In this document: piece by piece, positions 38,601 through 47,687 of the stretch
How the letters are laid out: each line of letters begins with the position of its first letter
How positions within the stretch are numbered: the stretch's first letter is position 1
Position numbers and translations under genes: made by a program
Assembly: GCF_019924045.1 (NCBI RefSeq)
Contig: NZ_JAHXBN010000007.1
Location: forward strand, 310,001 to 374,000
Length of the DNA: 64,000 nucleotides
Source of the DNA: Dyadobacter fermentans
Lineage (GTDB): Bacteria > Bacteroidota > Bacteroidia > Cytophagales > Spirosomataceae
Direction of reading: 5' to 3'
The notes under the pieces: model-generated
Databases searched by the model: none
Seen by the model: only the letters and a program-made list of their open reading frames with translations
Told to the model about the DNA's origin: nothing

Positions 38601-39838
38601 CATTCAAATACACGCAGGATGGAGGAGAGGTCACTTTTGAAATTTTTACCGACCTCAACCGGTTCAAGCCGTCGTTTGAGACGGGCTTCGAGTTGCTGCA
38701 CGAGGGACACCGGGCACGGAAATACCTGTATTTCAGGGTAGCCGATACGGGCATCGGTATCTCCGCAGACACGATTACCCGGATTTTCGATCGCTACTAC
38801 CGTATTAGCAGCGACCACCTGGGCTCGGGCGTAGGCCTTGCGCTCGTCAAGAGCCTCACGCACCTGCATAAGGGCGATATCTACGTTTACAGCGCACGCT
38901 ACAAAGGCACCGAGATTATCATCGGCATACCGCTGGGAGAAGAAAACTGGGCCGAGGCGGAGCGTGCGCCGTCCAGCTTCGAGCCGGAGGTACGGTTGGA
39001 GCCTACCGACCATTCGATCCTGGCGCCTATTACCGATCCGGTGTCGGGCCGGCAGGAGGGCGTGCAGTCAGGCAAACGGATCCTGCTTGTGGATGACAAT
39101 GCCGAATTGCGTTTGTTCTTGAAGCAAAGGTTTGAAAAACAGTACTTTATCTACGAGGCTGCCGATGGCGATACAGCCATGAAGCTGGCCACGGAAACGA
39201 TGCCCGATCTGATTATCAGCGACGTGATGATGCCGGGTATCAGCGGGATCGAGCTTTGCCGGCAGATCAAGGAAAGTTTTGAAACCAGCCACATTCCGTT
39301 CATTATCCTCTCCGCAAAGGATGCACTCACCAGCAAAATCGAGGGAATGGAGTCGGGAGCGGACTTTTATTTTTCCAAACCGCTGAGCATTGACCTGCTG
39401 ATGCTGACGGTCAACAATGTTTTTGAACAGCGTGAAAAACTCAGAAAGAAATTTACCAACAACTACCTTTCCGAAGCCAGTGAACTGGTGCATTCGGAGA
39501 AGGATAAGGAGTTTTTCCAGGCATTGCTGAAACTCATCGAAGACCATATGGAAGATCCGAACCTGGACGTCGACTTCCTTTGCCGGCATTTGTACACGAG
39601 CCGGACCAAACTGTACCAAAAGATCAAAAGCATTACCGATCAATCTGTCGGGGATTTTGTGCGTACGATCCGGCTAAAAAAAGCGATCCAGATCATGACC
39701 CACGAAGACATCCCGCTCAACAAAGTGGTGGATCGCGTCGGCCTGCAGAGTAGCTCCAACTTTTCGAGGGTGTTCAAGAAAGAGTATGGTAAATCGCCGT
39801 TGCAGTTTATGCAGGCGCTCAAACGAAACCAGCTCTGA
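35681..39838 (+). CDS. Hybrid two-component system sensor-kinase/response regulator (HTCS)
   Basis: The start at ATG 35681 places a signal anchor (LIRGLLISLLLVACI) at the N-terminus; the frame extends upstream, and ATG 35651 is possible. The periplasmic part (about 40-780) has repeated Reg_prop propeller blades (IWVGTNFGLDRYDG, LWIGTNANGLDYYN) and a Y_Y_Y domain (YRYKLIGFDEDWNYTDG). A membrane helix is near 788-810. The kinase has the H-box SHEFRTPLSLILGP (His about 850), N-box NLLNNSFKYT, and G motifs VADTGIGIS and GSGVGLALVK. The receiver starts near 1132 with its phospho-acceptor in ISDVMMPG, and an AraC-type HTH fills the last 73 residues. It is a one-protein nutrient sensor; no adjacent target is obvious. 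Confidence 0.95.
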   Translation: MVFSEYVVVSNLIRGLLISLLLVACIVPGNVLGQGFPYKFSYLTVDEGLSHTDVNDLAQDRKGYIWVGTNFGLDRYDGYSIQRFYNTNVPLQNAFKNRIISLHPDGEDKIWLSTENGLQCFDPANERYIDYTIPQSGKNPVFWKLFKTSGDLIYGLTDYQIKLYRIAGTSLEELPLGVPTGVRFFDMQPDRSGILHFASDRGLWRLEGQRQFVKVPVSGLSSENFRRVFFDNRNNLLIASGNQVLLTGGGEYPFVKKQFTCAECTPIVGIAAGNGPDYWVNTRTGLIRLDGNLNLIQKIDEVSAPRSLNSTAVVRVYIDRSDCLWVGTSGGGLNYFDLNQKLFYTMRHEPGQANSLTGSYVRSIYEDGNDLWIGTNANGLDYYNRKSGAHTNYNAVNSAVRLRNDNVAALTFDQAHNLWIGTESGIDILRPDKNTLWKPDGHQKFPTFGITTLAADYYGNIWYGNLEKLGVIWKDAAGKYHVREYAEGHFILAEKDKPELFVATRQGVKRITVDAQGRVLRAISYRATSKSHSLSSDYSAVIGRQNDSTYWIGTIGGGLHRLSLRERDRSTRIEHFGENHGIFNDVEGIEIDGDNIWLGGNGLLCLNSKTGKLIRYDKNDGLQGNSFKIRSSFKASDGKMYFGGINGLNYFYPQQIRLNTIAAKPVFTGILINNRRPKIGGSADMDNVVGQAIGYGENVELNYLQNNFVVSFSAMHFANPLKCRYRYKLIGFDEDWNYTDGNNPKAGYSNLSYGNYQLVLEATNNDGIWSKHRAKISINISPPWWKTDLAKALYALLGISALAGVYFYQARWHRLKREIEVRGVAEQKREEIHRQREEFYQQQLMFFTNVSHEFRTPLSLILGPLESLISQNNDATLGHSYQLMHRNAKRLINLISELMNFKKVSDSLIKLQVRPLAISEFCRQLAAEFDGVAASKHIVLNLTDHIQKKAHWPLMGLFDAQILEKILLNLLNNSFKYTQDGGEVTFEIFTDLNRFKPSFETGFELLHEGHRARKYLYFRVADTGIGISADTITRIFDRYYRISSDHLGSGVGLALVKSLTHLHKGDIYVYSARYKGTEIIIGIPLGEENWAEAERAPSSFEPEVRLEPTDHSILAPITDPVSGRQEGVQSGKRILLVDDNAELRLFLKQRFEKQYFIYEAADGDTAMKLATETMPDLIISDVMMPGISGIELCRQIKESFETSHIPFIILSAKDALTSKIEGMESGADFYFSKPLSIDLLMLTVNNVFEQREKLRKKFTNNYLSEASELVHSEKDKEFFQALLKLIEDHMEDPNLDVDFLCRHLYTSRTKLYQKIKSITDQSVGDFVRTIRLKKAIQIMTHEDIPLNKVVDRVGLQSSSNFSRVFKKEYGKSPLQFMQALKRNQL

Positions 39839-39847
39839 CATTTCTGG

Positions 39848-40669
39848 TCAGAACTGGCTTTGAATATGGAGCATGACGAAAATGATGGCAGGATATGTGG
39901 CCGTAAATGCCCAGAAAAAGGAGTTCAGGCCCATAATCGCGACATTCAGGAAGTGAAACGTGAATCCCCATAAGAGGATCGCGATTGAAATGTAAATGGG
40001 GGTAATCAAACATATCGGAAAGAATATCTCCATCACAATGACCGTCCAGCACAAAAACAGATTGACGTATTTCCTTCCTTTTAACAAATGAGCAATTGTT
40101 TTATTTCCATACGATCCCGTATTGAAAATCTCATACACAGCATTGCCGCTGCGCCACTTTTTTGAAAGTATTTTGGCGACTCCCGAGGTTGTGTACGCCA
40201 GGCAGGATTGTAACCCAATGAAATAGAAACAGTATTTTTGGATAACAGGAGATGAAAATGCACTCAATCCAAAAAAAATTGATACTGCAAGGATTAATGA
40301 CATCTGATCCGATCCGTCCCCGCCATACATGCTTCTGAACTGTATCAGTAACATACAAAATACGAGCGCTATACTTGCGAAAGTAAATAAATACGAATAC
40401 GGAGCAGCGACCAGAAGAAAAATCAGGCAAACTATTTTAAATGCCAGCAGCTTAATAAATCCGCGCGAATCCAATAGGTTGTCCAAAATACCCCCGATGC
40501 GGGAATCTCCTGTAATGGTGTTGATGTCCAGCCGGATGATTTTCCAGGAAAAGAAGCCGCGGGTACTATATTCTCCTTTTAAGTGCAGAAATAACAACTC
40601 CGAAGTTGTGAAGACCTGTCCTATCGCGAACAGCAGCAGAATGATACGGAAGTATTCAAAATTATTCAT
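39848..40669 (-). CDS. HTTM/SdpB-like polytopic membrane protein
   Basis: The protein has 273 residues and about seven hydrophobic segments. MYGGDGSDQMSLIL and TSGVAKILSKKWRSGNAVYEIF match the conserved loop pattern of HTTM-domain proteins, which include SdpB, the maturation factor of Bacillus SDP toxin, and vitamin-K-dependent carboxylase relatives. The gene is AT-rich and the last of three same-direction genes, 20 bp after a weakly SdpA-like protein. A role in processing or export of the small protein encoded first in the set is proposed from this arrangement. The stop is 9 bp from the convergent regulator gene. Confidence 0.65.
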   Translation of the reverse strand: MNNFEYFRIILLLFAIGQVFTTSELLFLHLKGEYSTRGFFSWKIIRLDINTITGDSRIGGILDNLLDSRGFIKLLAFKIVCLIFLLVAAPYSYLFTFASIALVFCMLLIQFRSMYGGDGSDQMSLILAVSIFFGLSAFSSPVIQKYCFYFIGLQSCLAYTTSGVAKILSKKWRSGNAVYEIFNTGSYGNKTIAHLLKGRKYVNLFLCWTVIVMEIFFPICLITPIYISIAILLWGFTFHFLNVAIMGLNSFFWAFTATYPAIIFVMLHIQSQF

Positions 40670-40689
40670 ACCGTCATAAGTTTAAGTAT

Positions 40690-41229
40690 TTATGCGACAC
40701 GGTGAAACGGGGAACTTATAATCGGCTTTGCCGTCTCCGTGGATTCAATTCCAAAGCTTTCAACGAGCGTAAATTGCAGATGCGTGGCATTTGTAGCGTC
40801 GCTGTTTTTGTGGAATTTCGTTACTGCATTGAGAATCAATAAATATGGAACACTTGTGCACAAGTTCTGTGTCATGTATAGTTCGCTCATATGCTCTTTC
40901 CGACATTTTTGCACAGTCTTGATCAGTGCATTGATACAGTCGATCAGGAGTTTTACCTTTCTTTTTTCCGGGTTCCAGATGGAGTTGGAACAGGTCCTGT
41001 AAGAGATTAGCGGGATCTCTATCCATTCACCAATGCCTGTGTCCTCGCCGGCAGACCGATAGATAATGTGGTAATCGCTGGTTCCCGGATTTGGGGCAAA
41101 GAAAGTCCAGTTTGGAAAAATGCCAATGAAGTCAAGTTCCTTGATGGTGGTTAGGCTTTTGAATTGAAATTGCCATACAATTGAAATCAAAAGCCAAATA
41201 CCCAGAATGAAAGCTGCACAAGTGTCCAT
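40690..41229 (-). CDS. SdpA-like small membrane protein (tentative)
   Basis: The protein has 179 residues. One N-terminal hydrophobic segment (AAFILGIWLLISIVWQFQF) is followed by an extracytoplasmic-looking domain that starts with FPNWTFFAPNPGTSDYHIIY, similar in position and character to the W-x-FFT-x-x-P region of SdpA proteins. Three cysteines (in SYRTC, KLLIDC and VQKC) and two tryptophans follow. The gene directly precedes the HTTM/SdpB-like gene, as SdpA does SdpB. Similarity is weak and rests largely on context; it may be a different HTTM partner. Confidence 0.5.
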   Translation of the reverse strand: MDTCAAFILGIWLLISIVWQFQFKSLTTIKELDFIGIFPNWTFFAPNPGTSDYHIIYRSAGEDTGIGEWIEIPLISYRTCSNSIWNPEKRKVKLLIDCINALIKTVQKCRKEHMSELYMTQNLCTSVPYLLILNAVTKFHKNSDATNATHLQFTLVESFGIESTETAKPIISSPFHRVA

Positions 41230-41251
41230 ATTTACTAATGAATTTGTTTGA

Positions 41252-41626
41252 CTATCTGCTTAACATCGTATTGATTTCTCCTCGGGCGTCTATTAGCTGT
41301 TCCAGGGAGAAGTCGTGTTCAATTTTAAATCGTTGAAGTAACTCCGTTGGTAACACCCGCGTATTGGCGAGCGCGCCCGATTTGTATGCTTTATAAACCG
41401 CGATAGTTAAGGCGACTACGGCGACCGCAACTTCCACGTAAGGCGTCGTAGCGACCAGGTCTTTGCCCGGAATCGCTACGCCGCGTTCATTAATGTCTTT
41501 CAACCTGGTAAGATCATCGACTTTCCTGACATTGTTGTTCTTTAAAATTTCGATACCCAAATCGATCAAATTCAGATCTGTTTTAGTAAGGGTGAGTTTT
41601 TCGGGGATTTTTCGAGCCTTTGCCAT
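41252..41626 (-). CDS. Small protein with a hydrophobic core, candidate peptide precursor
   Basis: A protein of 124 residues starts at ATG 41626, preceded by an in-frame but implausible extension. Residues 1-58 are charged and helical (KIPEKLTLTKTDLNLID, NNVRKVDDLTRLKD). Residues 62-80 form one hydrophobic segment (PYVEVAVAVVALTIAVYKA), and the tail is polar. It has no N-terminal signal peptide and no cysteine, so it differs from SdpC. As the first gene of the AT-rich set it could be the precursor of a hydrophobic peptide or an immunity protein. Function unknown. Confidence 0.55.
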   Translation of the reverse strand: MAKARKIPEKLTLTKTDLNLIDLGIEILKNNNVRKVDDLTRLKDINERGVAIPGKDLVATTPYVEVAVAVVALTIAVYKAYKSGALANTRVLPTELLQRFKIEHDFSLEQLIDARGEINTMLSR

Positions 41627-42212
41627 TTGCTTACAGTTTAGATTTGAAAAAATAATTTGTCGATTTGAAATTAATAAAACGAACAACTTAACTGTAATCA
41701 ATATTATTAACCGGTTTTGTGGATAACGATATGGTTTTTAATTAAAATGGATTGTTTTTATTGATTAATTAACGTGACTTATATTAGACATAATTAATGC
41801 TTTGATAAATGTTATGGGAAATTAACTAGGGGTATGTTATAAGTGTATTATTTTAAATAGATGAAATATTGGATTACAAAATGGTTTTGTTTGTGAAATT
41901 CGTAGGAATTGGGCGGGTAGTTTAAAATTGAATCGGCCAAGGGTATACCATTAGCTGAGAATTACTAATTGAGTTTTGAAAGGATTGTATTTTTTGATGT
42001 TGATGTTAAGCAATAATATTTTTTGTGGCGAATAGTGGCAAGAGGGGGATTTTGCTGGTTTGAGGGTGGTCGCAGGTAACAAGAAGGAGAGTAGGCAAAA
42101 AGGGGCACATCCCTGGCTTCGTAATTTCACGTTTTTTGTTTTGTTTGTGCTATCCCATACTTTTGCTTAAATTGTAGTTGATTTTTAGAATAATATATCG
42201 CCTTTTGGTTAC
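41627..42212. other. AT-rich intergenic region
   Basis: This 586-bp gap separates the leftward SdpAB-like set from the rightward sigma-factor operon. It is strongly AT-rich with many short A/T runs and no convincing ORF, RNA gene or repeat. The right end holds the Bacteroidota promoter at 42135-42165. The left part presumably contains the promoter of the small-protein gene, which I could not place confidently. Confidence 0.6.
42135..42165 (+). promoter_or_regulatory. Bacteroidota promoter of the FecI-type sigma factor gene
   Basis: TTTG at 42135-42138 and TACTTTTG at 42158-42165 match the -33 and TAnnTTTG -7 elements with a 19-bp spacer. Transcription would begin near 42172 and precede the TTG start candidates at 42213 and 42240, supporting an upstream non-ATG start. 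Confidence 0.55.
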
Positions 42213-42836
42213 TTGTTAGGCATTAATTCTGTACAACGTTTGAGTGAGGCTCATCTGGATCGGGAAACGAATCTTTTGCTCTCTGCGGCCCAGGGCAGTC
42301 AGGCTGCTTTTGTCACACTCTTTCACCGTCACAAACACAAGCTATACAGTTACACATTGCGGCTGACGCAGTCGGAAATGCTGGCTGAGGATGTTGTTCA
42401 GGATGTCTTTATGAAGCTCTGGACGGACCGCGCCGCGATGGCTTCCATCGATAACTTCGGAAACTACATTTTCCGGATGGCTAAAAATCAGGTGCTCAAT
42501 CATTTCAAACGTGTGGCCCACGAGATGGCGATCGTTTCGGAAATGTTCCGGGAGGGCGATCACGCGGGCAACAATGCACAAGAAATGCTCGCTGCGCGCG
42601 AGGTGGAGCAAGTGCTGCAATCCGTAGTGGAAGCGCTGCCGCCCCAACAGAAGACGATCTACCGGCTGAGCCGCGATGAGGGCAAAAGCCATGAAGAGAT
42701 TGCCGGACTCCTGAAAATCTCCCCCAATACTGTCAAAAATCACATGGTGCAGGCAATGGCGACCATTCGGTACCAGCTCCGCCGCCACGCCGATTCGCTC
42801 CTCGTAGTGGCTGCCTTGCTCGCTTTGAAAAAATAA
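42213..42836 (+). CDS. RNA polymerase ECF sigma factor, FecI-like
   Basis: The protein has up to 207 residues. No ATG lies before the conserved region, so the start is TTG at 42213 (or TTG at 42240). Region 2 is about 25-95 (AFVTLFHRHKHKLYSYTLRLTQSEMLAEDVVQDVFMKLW), and region 4 is about 130-195 (LPPQQKTIYRLSRDEGKSHEEIAGLLKISPNTVKNHMVQA). It is followed by a FecR anti-sigma gene and an STN-type SusC, the standard trans-envelope signalling cassette that switches on the outer-membrane transporter when its ligand arrives. Confidence 0.9.
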   Translation: MLGINSVQRLSEAHLDRETNLLLSAAQGSQAAFVTLFHRHKHKLYSYTLRLTQSEMLAEDVVQDVFMKLWTDRAAMASIDNFGNYIFRMAKNQVLNHFKRVAHEMAIVSEMFREGDHAGNNAQEMLAAREVEQVLQSVVEALPPQQKTIYRLSRDEGKSHEEIAGLLKISPNTVKNHMVQAMATIRYQLRRHADSLLVVAALLALKK

Positions 42837-42983
42837 TCCAAAAATTTTCGTCGCAGACTAGTCCCTGCTGTTTTCCCGATTGTCTTTCATTTGGCAACAG
42901 GTCGAAATCGCTTGCTTTTTATTTGAAACAAATAGGCAGACAGCCAAATTAAATAAGGGGCAATGCCGCATTGATAATATTTT

Positions 42984-44168
42984 ATGAACGACGAGCGGAT
43001 AGGCCTTCTCATAGGCAAATGGATGGACGGGACGATTGCCGTCTCCGAAAAACGGGAGCTCGCAGAGTGGGTGCGCCTGAACCCGGATGACGAACGCATT
43101 ACCCGGGGACTGGAACACGTTTGGGATACTTTCGAACCGCGCGAGCTGATGCCCGATGCTGCATCGGACCGTATTCTTTTGAACATTTTTCCGGCAGAGG
43201 ATAACACCTTCGATGAGCCGGATCAGGCGCGCGGCATCATTCGGCTATGGCCAAAGCTCGTGGCGGCGGCGCTTGTGATCGGATTTGGCCTCTACTGGTG
43301 GAAGGGTTACCAGGGCAAAGTGCAGCAGGCACAACAGAAGGCGATCGCGGTGCAGCCCGCCGACCTTCCCCCGGGCGGTAACAGGGCGGTCCTGACGCTG
43401 GGCGACGGGTCGAGCATCACGCTGGACAAAGCGGGGAACGGGTTGCTGGCGAGCCAGGGAGGCACGAGTGTAACGCAGTCGGGCAAAGGCCGGCTGGTGT
43501 ACAAGTCGGGGCAGGAGGCGGCCGCCGCGCCGGTGATCAATACAGTAACTACACCCAAGGGCGGCCAGTATCATATCATGTTACCCGACGGGACGGGTGC
43601 CTGGCTGAACGCCGCATCGAGTCTGCGCTTCCCAACCGCCTTCACCGGCAAGCAGCGGAATGTGGAGATTACCGGCGAGGTATACTTCGAAGTGGCGCAT
43701 AACAAGCAAATGCCTTTCGTAGTGAAAAATGGTGAAACACGGATCATCGTGCTGGGTACGCACTTCAATGTGATGGCCTACGACGACGAGAAGGTAATGC
43801 GCACGACGCTGCTAGAAGGGGCGGTAAAAGTGTCGCGGGGCACCAGCGAGGCGCTGCTCGCCCCTGGCCAGCAGGCGCGCATCAATGCGGGTACGGGGAA
43901 TGTCAGGGTGGTGGACGGTGTGGATACGGACAAGGAGCTTTCCTGGAAAAACGGCTATTTCCAGTTCGAAAACGAGAGCCTGGAAAGCATTATGCGACAA
44001 GTGTCGCGCTGGTATGACGTAGAGGTGCAATATGAAGGGAATACCCGCGGAGAGAATTTCACGGGCCGCCTGCCGCGCAATTCCAATGTATCCAAACTGT
44101 TGAAAATCCTTGCGTTGAGTGGGGTGAAATTCAGGATTGAAGATAAAACCATTATTGTAACACCGTAA
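42984..44168 (+). CDS. FecR family anti-sigma factor
   Basis: The protein has 394 residues. A cytoplasmic N-terminal part (1-85) binds the sigma factor, followed by one membrane helix (KLVAAALVIGFGLYWW, about 92-107). The periplasmic FecR domain has VTTPKGGQYHIMLPDGTGAWLN, then NVEITGEVYFEVAHNKQMPFVV, and GTHFNVMAY. A DUF4974 end (SLESIMRQVSRWYDVEVQYEG) contacts the transporter. It relays the state of the SusC encoded 147 bp downstream to the sigma factor upstream. Confidence 0.93.
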   Translation: MNDERIGLLIGKWMDGTIAVSEKRELAEWVRLNPDDERITRGLEHVWDTFEPRELMPDAASDRILLNIFPAEDNTFDEPDQARGIIRLWPKLVAAALVIGFGLYWWKGYQGKVQQAQQKAIAVQPADLPPGGNRAVLTLGDGSSITLDKAGNGLLASQGGTSVTQSGKGRLVYKSGQEAAAAPVINTVTTPKGGQYHIMLPDGTGAWLNAASSLRFPTAFTGKQRNVEITGEVYFEVAHNKQMPFVVKNGETRIIVLGTHFNVMAYDDEKVMRTTLLEGAVKVSRGTSEALLAPGQQARINAGTGNVRVVDGVDTDKELSWKNGYFQFENESLESIMRQVSRWYDVEVQYEGNTRGENFTGRLPRNSNVSKLLKILALSGVKFRIEDKTIIVTP

Positions 44169-44315
44169 ACCTCCTGCCTATGACCGAATAGCGACCCACT
44201 TCGCCGGTGTCTGCAAAAAAAGAACGGGAACGTTGCAACCGCTCCCGATCCTGCAAGAGCCCGGCATCCGTAAACAATTGTCCTACTGTTTAGTACCAAC
44301 TCTCAAGACAAAAGT

Positions 44316-47300
44316 ATGAACCACAACTCTTTTATCCAAAAGGGGCTGGGTGCCTTGTATGCCTATGAAGGACCTCCCCGCCCTCCCTTTATCAGGGCCA
44401 TTCTGGTTATGAAACTGATCTTTATTTTTTCGCTCGCATTATGCATGCAGGTAAGCGCCAGCAGCTTTTCGCAGAAGATCACCATTCTGGCGAAGAATGC
44501 GCCGCTGGAAAGGGTTTTGAAGGAAATCGAAAAACAGAGCGGCTACTCGTTCTGGTATAAAACAGAGCTGATGCAGAAGTCGGAAAAGGTAACGATTTCG
44601 CTGCGTGAGAGCACGCTCGAAGAAGTGTTGGCCAAATGTTTCGTCAACCAGCCGCTGGAATATTCCATCGTAGATAAGACGGTGGTTTTGCAGGCCAAAA
44701 AGCAGTTGAAGATAGCCCCTCCGGTCCCCAAAGCCGTGCAGCCTATCAAGGGGCAGGTAATGGGCTCGGACGGAAAGCCGCTCGTGGGCGTAACGGTCGT
44801 TGTGAAGGCCAGCAAGCTCGGGACTGTGACGGATGCCGACGGAAATTTTTCGATCGACGTGACGGATACGGATGTACTTGTTTTTTCCTACATCGGGTTC
44901 GAATCCAGGGAAATCCTGGTCGGCAAACAAACCAACATTTCGGTTTCATTAAAGGAAAGTAACACGACATTGAACGAGGTGGCAGTGGTTGGTTACGGCC
45001 AGCAGTCGCGTAAAAATCTGACGAGTGCGGTCAGTACGGTCAAAAGGGAGGAGCTCAATAATGGCGCCATTACCGACGTGGGACAATTGCTTCAGGGGAA
45101 AGTGCCGGGACTCAACATCACAGCCAGCGGCGACCCCAACAAGCCGGCGGCGGTGGTGATGCGTGGTGCGTCTACGATTAACAGCGCGCAGGGGCCGTTT
45201 TATGTGATCGACGGTGTGCCCGGGGCCGATATTGCCACCATTGCACCGGATGATATCGCTTCTATCGATGTGTTGAAAGACGCGGCTGCAACGGCCATTT
45301 ATGGTAACCGCGCCGCCAATGGTGTGATCATGGTTACCACCAAAAAGGGAAAAGCAGGGACGATGCAGATTTCCTATAACGGTTATGTGGGTATCGAGAA
45401 GGTTTCGAACAAACTCGACATGATGACTGCGGACCAGCTGAGAGCTTTTCTGGACAAAAACGGCATTGGCTTTACGCCTGCGGATGACAAAGGAGCCAAT
45501 ACAGACTGGCAGTCGTCTATCCAGAAAAAGACTGCGGTTTCCACCAACCACAACCTGTCGTTCAATGGCGGCGGCGAGCACACGACTTACGCAGCGAGTT
45601 TGAACTACGTGAAGAAAGATGGTATCCTGCTGAACAGCGATCTGACCCGCGTCATCGGCCGCCTTTCCATCGAGCAGCGTGCATTGAAGGACAAACTGAA
45701 ATTCGGTTTCTCGGTGACGAACTCACATAGCAATGGCAACGATATTCCTTATCGCAATACCGTGCTATTGCAATCCACTTCCTACCTGCCTGTTTCGCCG
45801 ATTAAAAAAGAGGATGGTTCGTATTTTGAAAACTTTCAGAATACCAACTACTACAATCCGGTGGCGATGATCAACAACAGTGAGATGAATACGAAATCGA
45901 ACAATCTCATCGGAAGTTTCAAAACGCAGGTAGAACTGCCTTTCGGGCTGACTTACAATTTGGATATCTCGTACCTGAATACCAATGCCTTGCAGGGAAC
46001 GTACTACAATAAATATTTTACGAACAATTACAATAATATGTACGATAACCCGGATCCGGGTCTGGGCTTTCACTCTGTTCAATCATTCGGGAAAAACGGG
46101 CAGGCAAACAGGAGTTCGTACCAGAATACCAGTAAAATTCTTGAAACTTACCTGACCTGGAACAAGGAATTCGGCGATCATTCCATCAATGCGGTAGTAG
46201 GTTACTCGTGGCAGAACAACAAGGTAGGCCAAGGTTTTCAGGTAACGACCAGCAATTTTCCGGTCGATAACGTAACTTACAATAACCTCGCTTTGAGTAA
46301 TCCGTACGGCACGTCGGGATATCAGATCAGCTTTGGGCCGGATGGAGTTTATCAGGAAACGCAGCTGATTTCCGATTTTGCCAGATTCAACTATAACTAT
46401 AAGAGCAAGTATTTGCTTCAAGGGTCGGTTAGAAGGGACGGCAGCTCGGTGTTCGGGGCCAATAATCAATGGGGCTACTTTCCCTCGGTAGGTGCCGCGT
46501 GGAGGATCAGCCAGGAAGGTTTCATGGAAAGCCAGCGCGTATTCAGCGACCTGAAACTGAGGGCCAGCTATGGCGTTACCGGTAATGCAACCGGCTTCAA
46601 TGCCTACACGGCACAATTCATTTCCGGAGCATTGGGTACTTACTATTACAATGGCGCACTCACAGGTGCCTATGGTCCTACGAAGTCCGAAAACCCTGAT
46701 TTGAAATGGGAGAAAACGGCAACGACCAATGTCGGTCTTGACTTTGCCGTGTTGGGTAACCGGGTAAACGGCTCGCTGGAAGTATATGATAAGAACACGA
46801 CGGGAATGATCTATTCCTACACCGTGAACCCGATCCTGGTTCCATCCGGAAGCATTGTCGCCAATGGCGGAAGCGTGAATAACAAAGGAGTGGAGTTCAA
46901 TCTGAATGCGAAAGTGGTGGAAAATACCCATTTCAGCTGGACGAGCGGAATCAACCTGGCGCACAACAAAAACGAGATCACCAGCCTTACCAATCCCCTG
47001 TTTGCGGGCGGCGACTCGGTATTGCTGTCATATCCTGAGGGAGGCGGCCAATCGGGACGATCGTTGCAAATCCTGAAAGCGGGCCGACCACTGGGTCAAT
47101 ACTTTGCATTTAAATATGCCGGAAAAAATGAAGCAGGTGTTTCCCAGTTCGTGGCAGCGGACGGCAGCCTCACGACCACGCCGGTGGTAGGGAAAGATTA
47201 CCACTACCTGGGCAGTGCGCAGCCGAAGCTGATGTTGGGCTGGACCAACAGCGTGCGGTACAAAAACTTCGATCTGAATGTGTTCATCAGAGGGGTATTC

Positions 47301-47672
47301 GGAAACAAAATCTTCAATGCAACCCGCGCCGACCTGTTCAGGCCAAGCACTGCGCAGTACTCCAATATCCTGGTGGATGCGGCTAACGAATCTACCAGTG
47401 ATTTTAACGCCTACGTATACTCGTCGCGATTCCTCGAAAGCGGAAGTTTTGTGCGGTTCGACAATGCGACGCTGGGCTACAATTTCAAGAAGCTGGGGCC
47501 ATTTGTCAAAAATCTGAGGGTGTACACTTCCGTGAATAATTTGTTTGTCATCACCAAATACAAGGGTGTTGATCCGGAGGTGAACCAGGGCGGTATCGCT
47601 CCGGGGGTTGACTACAACAACTTCTATCCAAAGACCCGTACGTTTCTATTCGGTCTGAACATATCCATCTAA
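44316..47672 (+). CDS. STN-domain SusC/RagA family TonB-linked transporter
   Basis: The protein has 1118 residues (ATG 44316; ATG 44409 would start at the hydrophobic signal MKLIFIFSLALCMQ). The mature protein begins with an STN signalling domain at about 50-130 (LERVLKEIEKQSGYSFWYKTEL), which contacts FecR. A carboxypeptidase-regulatory-like domain (about 150-230, GQVMGSDGKPLVGVTVVV), the plug (NEVAVVGYGQQSRKNLTSAVST) and a barrel ending in TFLFGLNISI follow. It imports glycan oligomers and, when loaded, turns on the sigma factor. The enzymes downstream suggest GlcNAc- or fucose-containing substrates. Confidence 0.96.
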   Translation: MNHNSFIQKGLGALYAYEGPPRPPFIRAILVMKLIFIFSLALCMQVSASSFSQKITILAKNAPLERVLKEIEKQSGYSFWYKTELMQKSEKVTISLRESTLEEVLAKCFVNQPLEYSIVDKTVVLQAKKQLKIAPPVPKAVQPIKGQVMGSDGKPLVGVTVVVKASKLGTVTDADGNFSIDVTDTDVLVFSYIGFESREILVGKQTNISVSLKESNTTLNEVAVVGYGQQSRKNLTSAVSTVKREELNNGAITDVGQLLQGKVPGLNITASGDPNKPAAVVMRGASTINSAQGPFYVIDGVPGADIATIAPDDIASIDVLKDAAATAIYGNRAANGVIMVTTKKGKAGTMQISYNGYVGIEKVSNKLDMMTADQLRAFLDKNGIGFTPADDKGANTDWQSSIQKKTAVSTNHNLSFNGGGEHTTYAASLNYVKKDGILLNSDLTRVIGRLSIEQRALKDKLKFGFSVTNSHSNGNDIPYRNTVLLQSTSYLPVSPIKKEDGSYFENFQNTNYYNPVAMINNSEMNTKSNNLIGSFKTQVELPFGLTYNLDISYLNTNALQGTYYNKYFTNNYNNMYDNPDPGLGFHSVQSFGKNGQANRSSYQNTSKILETYLTWNKEFGDHSINAVVGYSWQNNKVGQGFQVTTSNFPVDNVTYNNLALSNPYGTSGYQISFGPDGVYQETQLISDFARFNYNYKSKYLLQGSVRRDGSSVFGANNQWGYFPSVGAAWRISQEGFMESQRVFSDLKLRASYGVTGNATGFNAYTAQFISGALGTYYYNGALTGAYGPTKSENPDLKWEKTATTNVGLDFAVLGNRVNGSLEVYDKNTTGMIYSYTVNPILVPSGSIVANGGSVNNKGVEFNLNAKVVENTHFSWTSGINLAHNKNEITSLTNPLFAGGDSVLLSYPEGGGQSGRSLQILKAGRPLGQYFAFKYAGKNEAGVSQFVAADGSLTTTPVVGKDYHYLGSAQPKLMLGWTNSVRYKNFDLNVFIRGVFGNKIFNATRADLFRPSTAQYSNILVDAANESTSDFNAYVYSSRFLESGSFVRFDNATLGYNFKKLGPFVKNLRVYTSVNNLFVITKYKGVDPEVNQGGIAPGVDYNNFYPKTRTFLFGLNISI

Positions 47673-47687
47673 AATCGAAGAAGAATC

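Noticed and set aside
44225..44247. Imperfect hairpin CGGGAACG/CGCTCCCG before the second susC
   Set aside because: The arms are short with one mismatch and no T-run follows, so it is not a convincing terminator or riboswitch.
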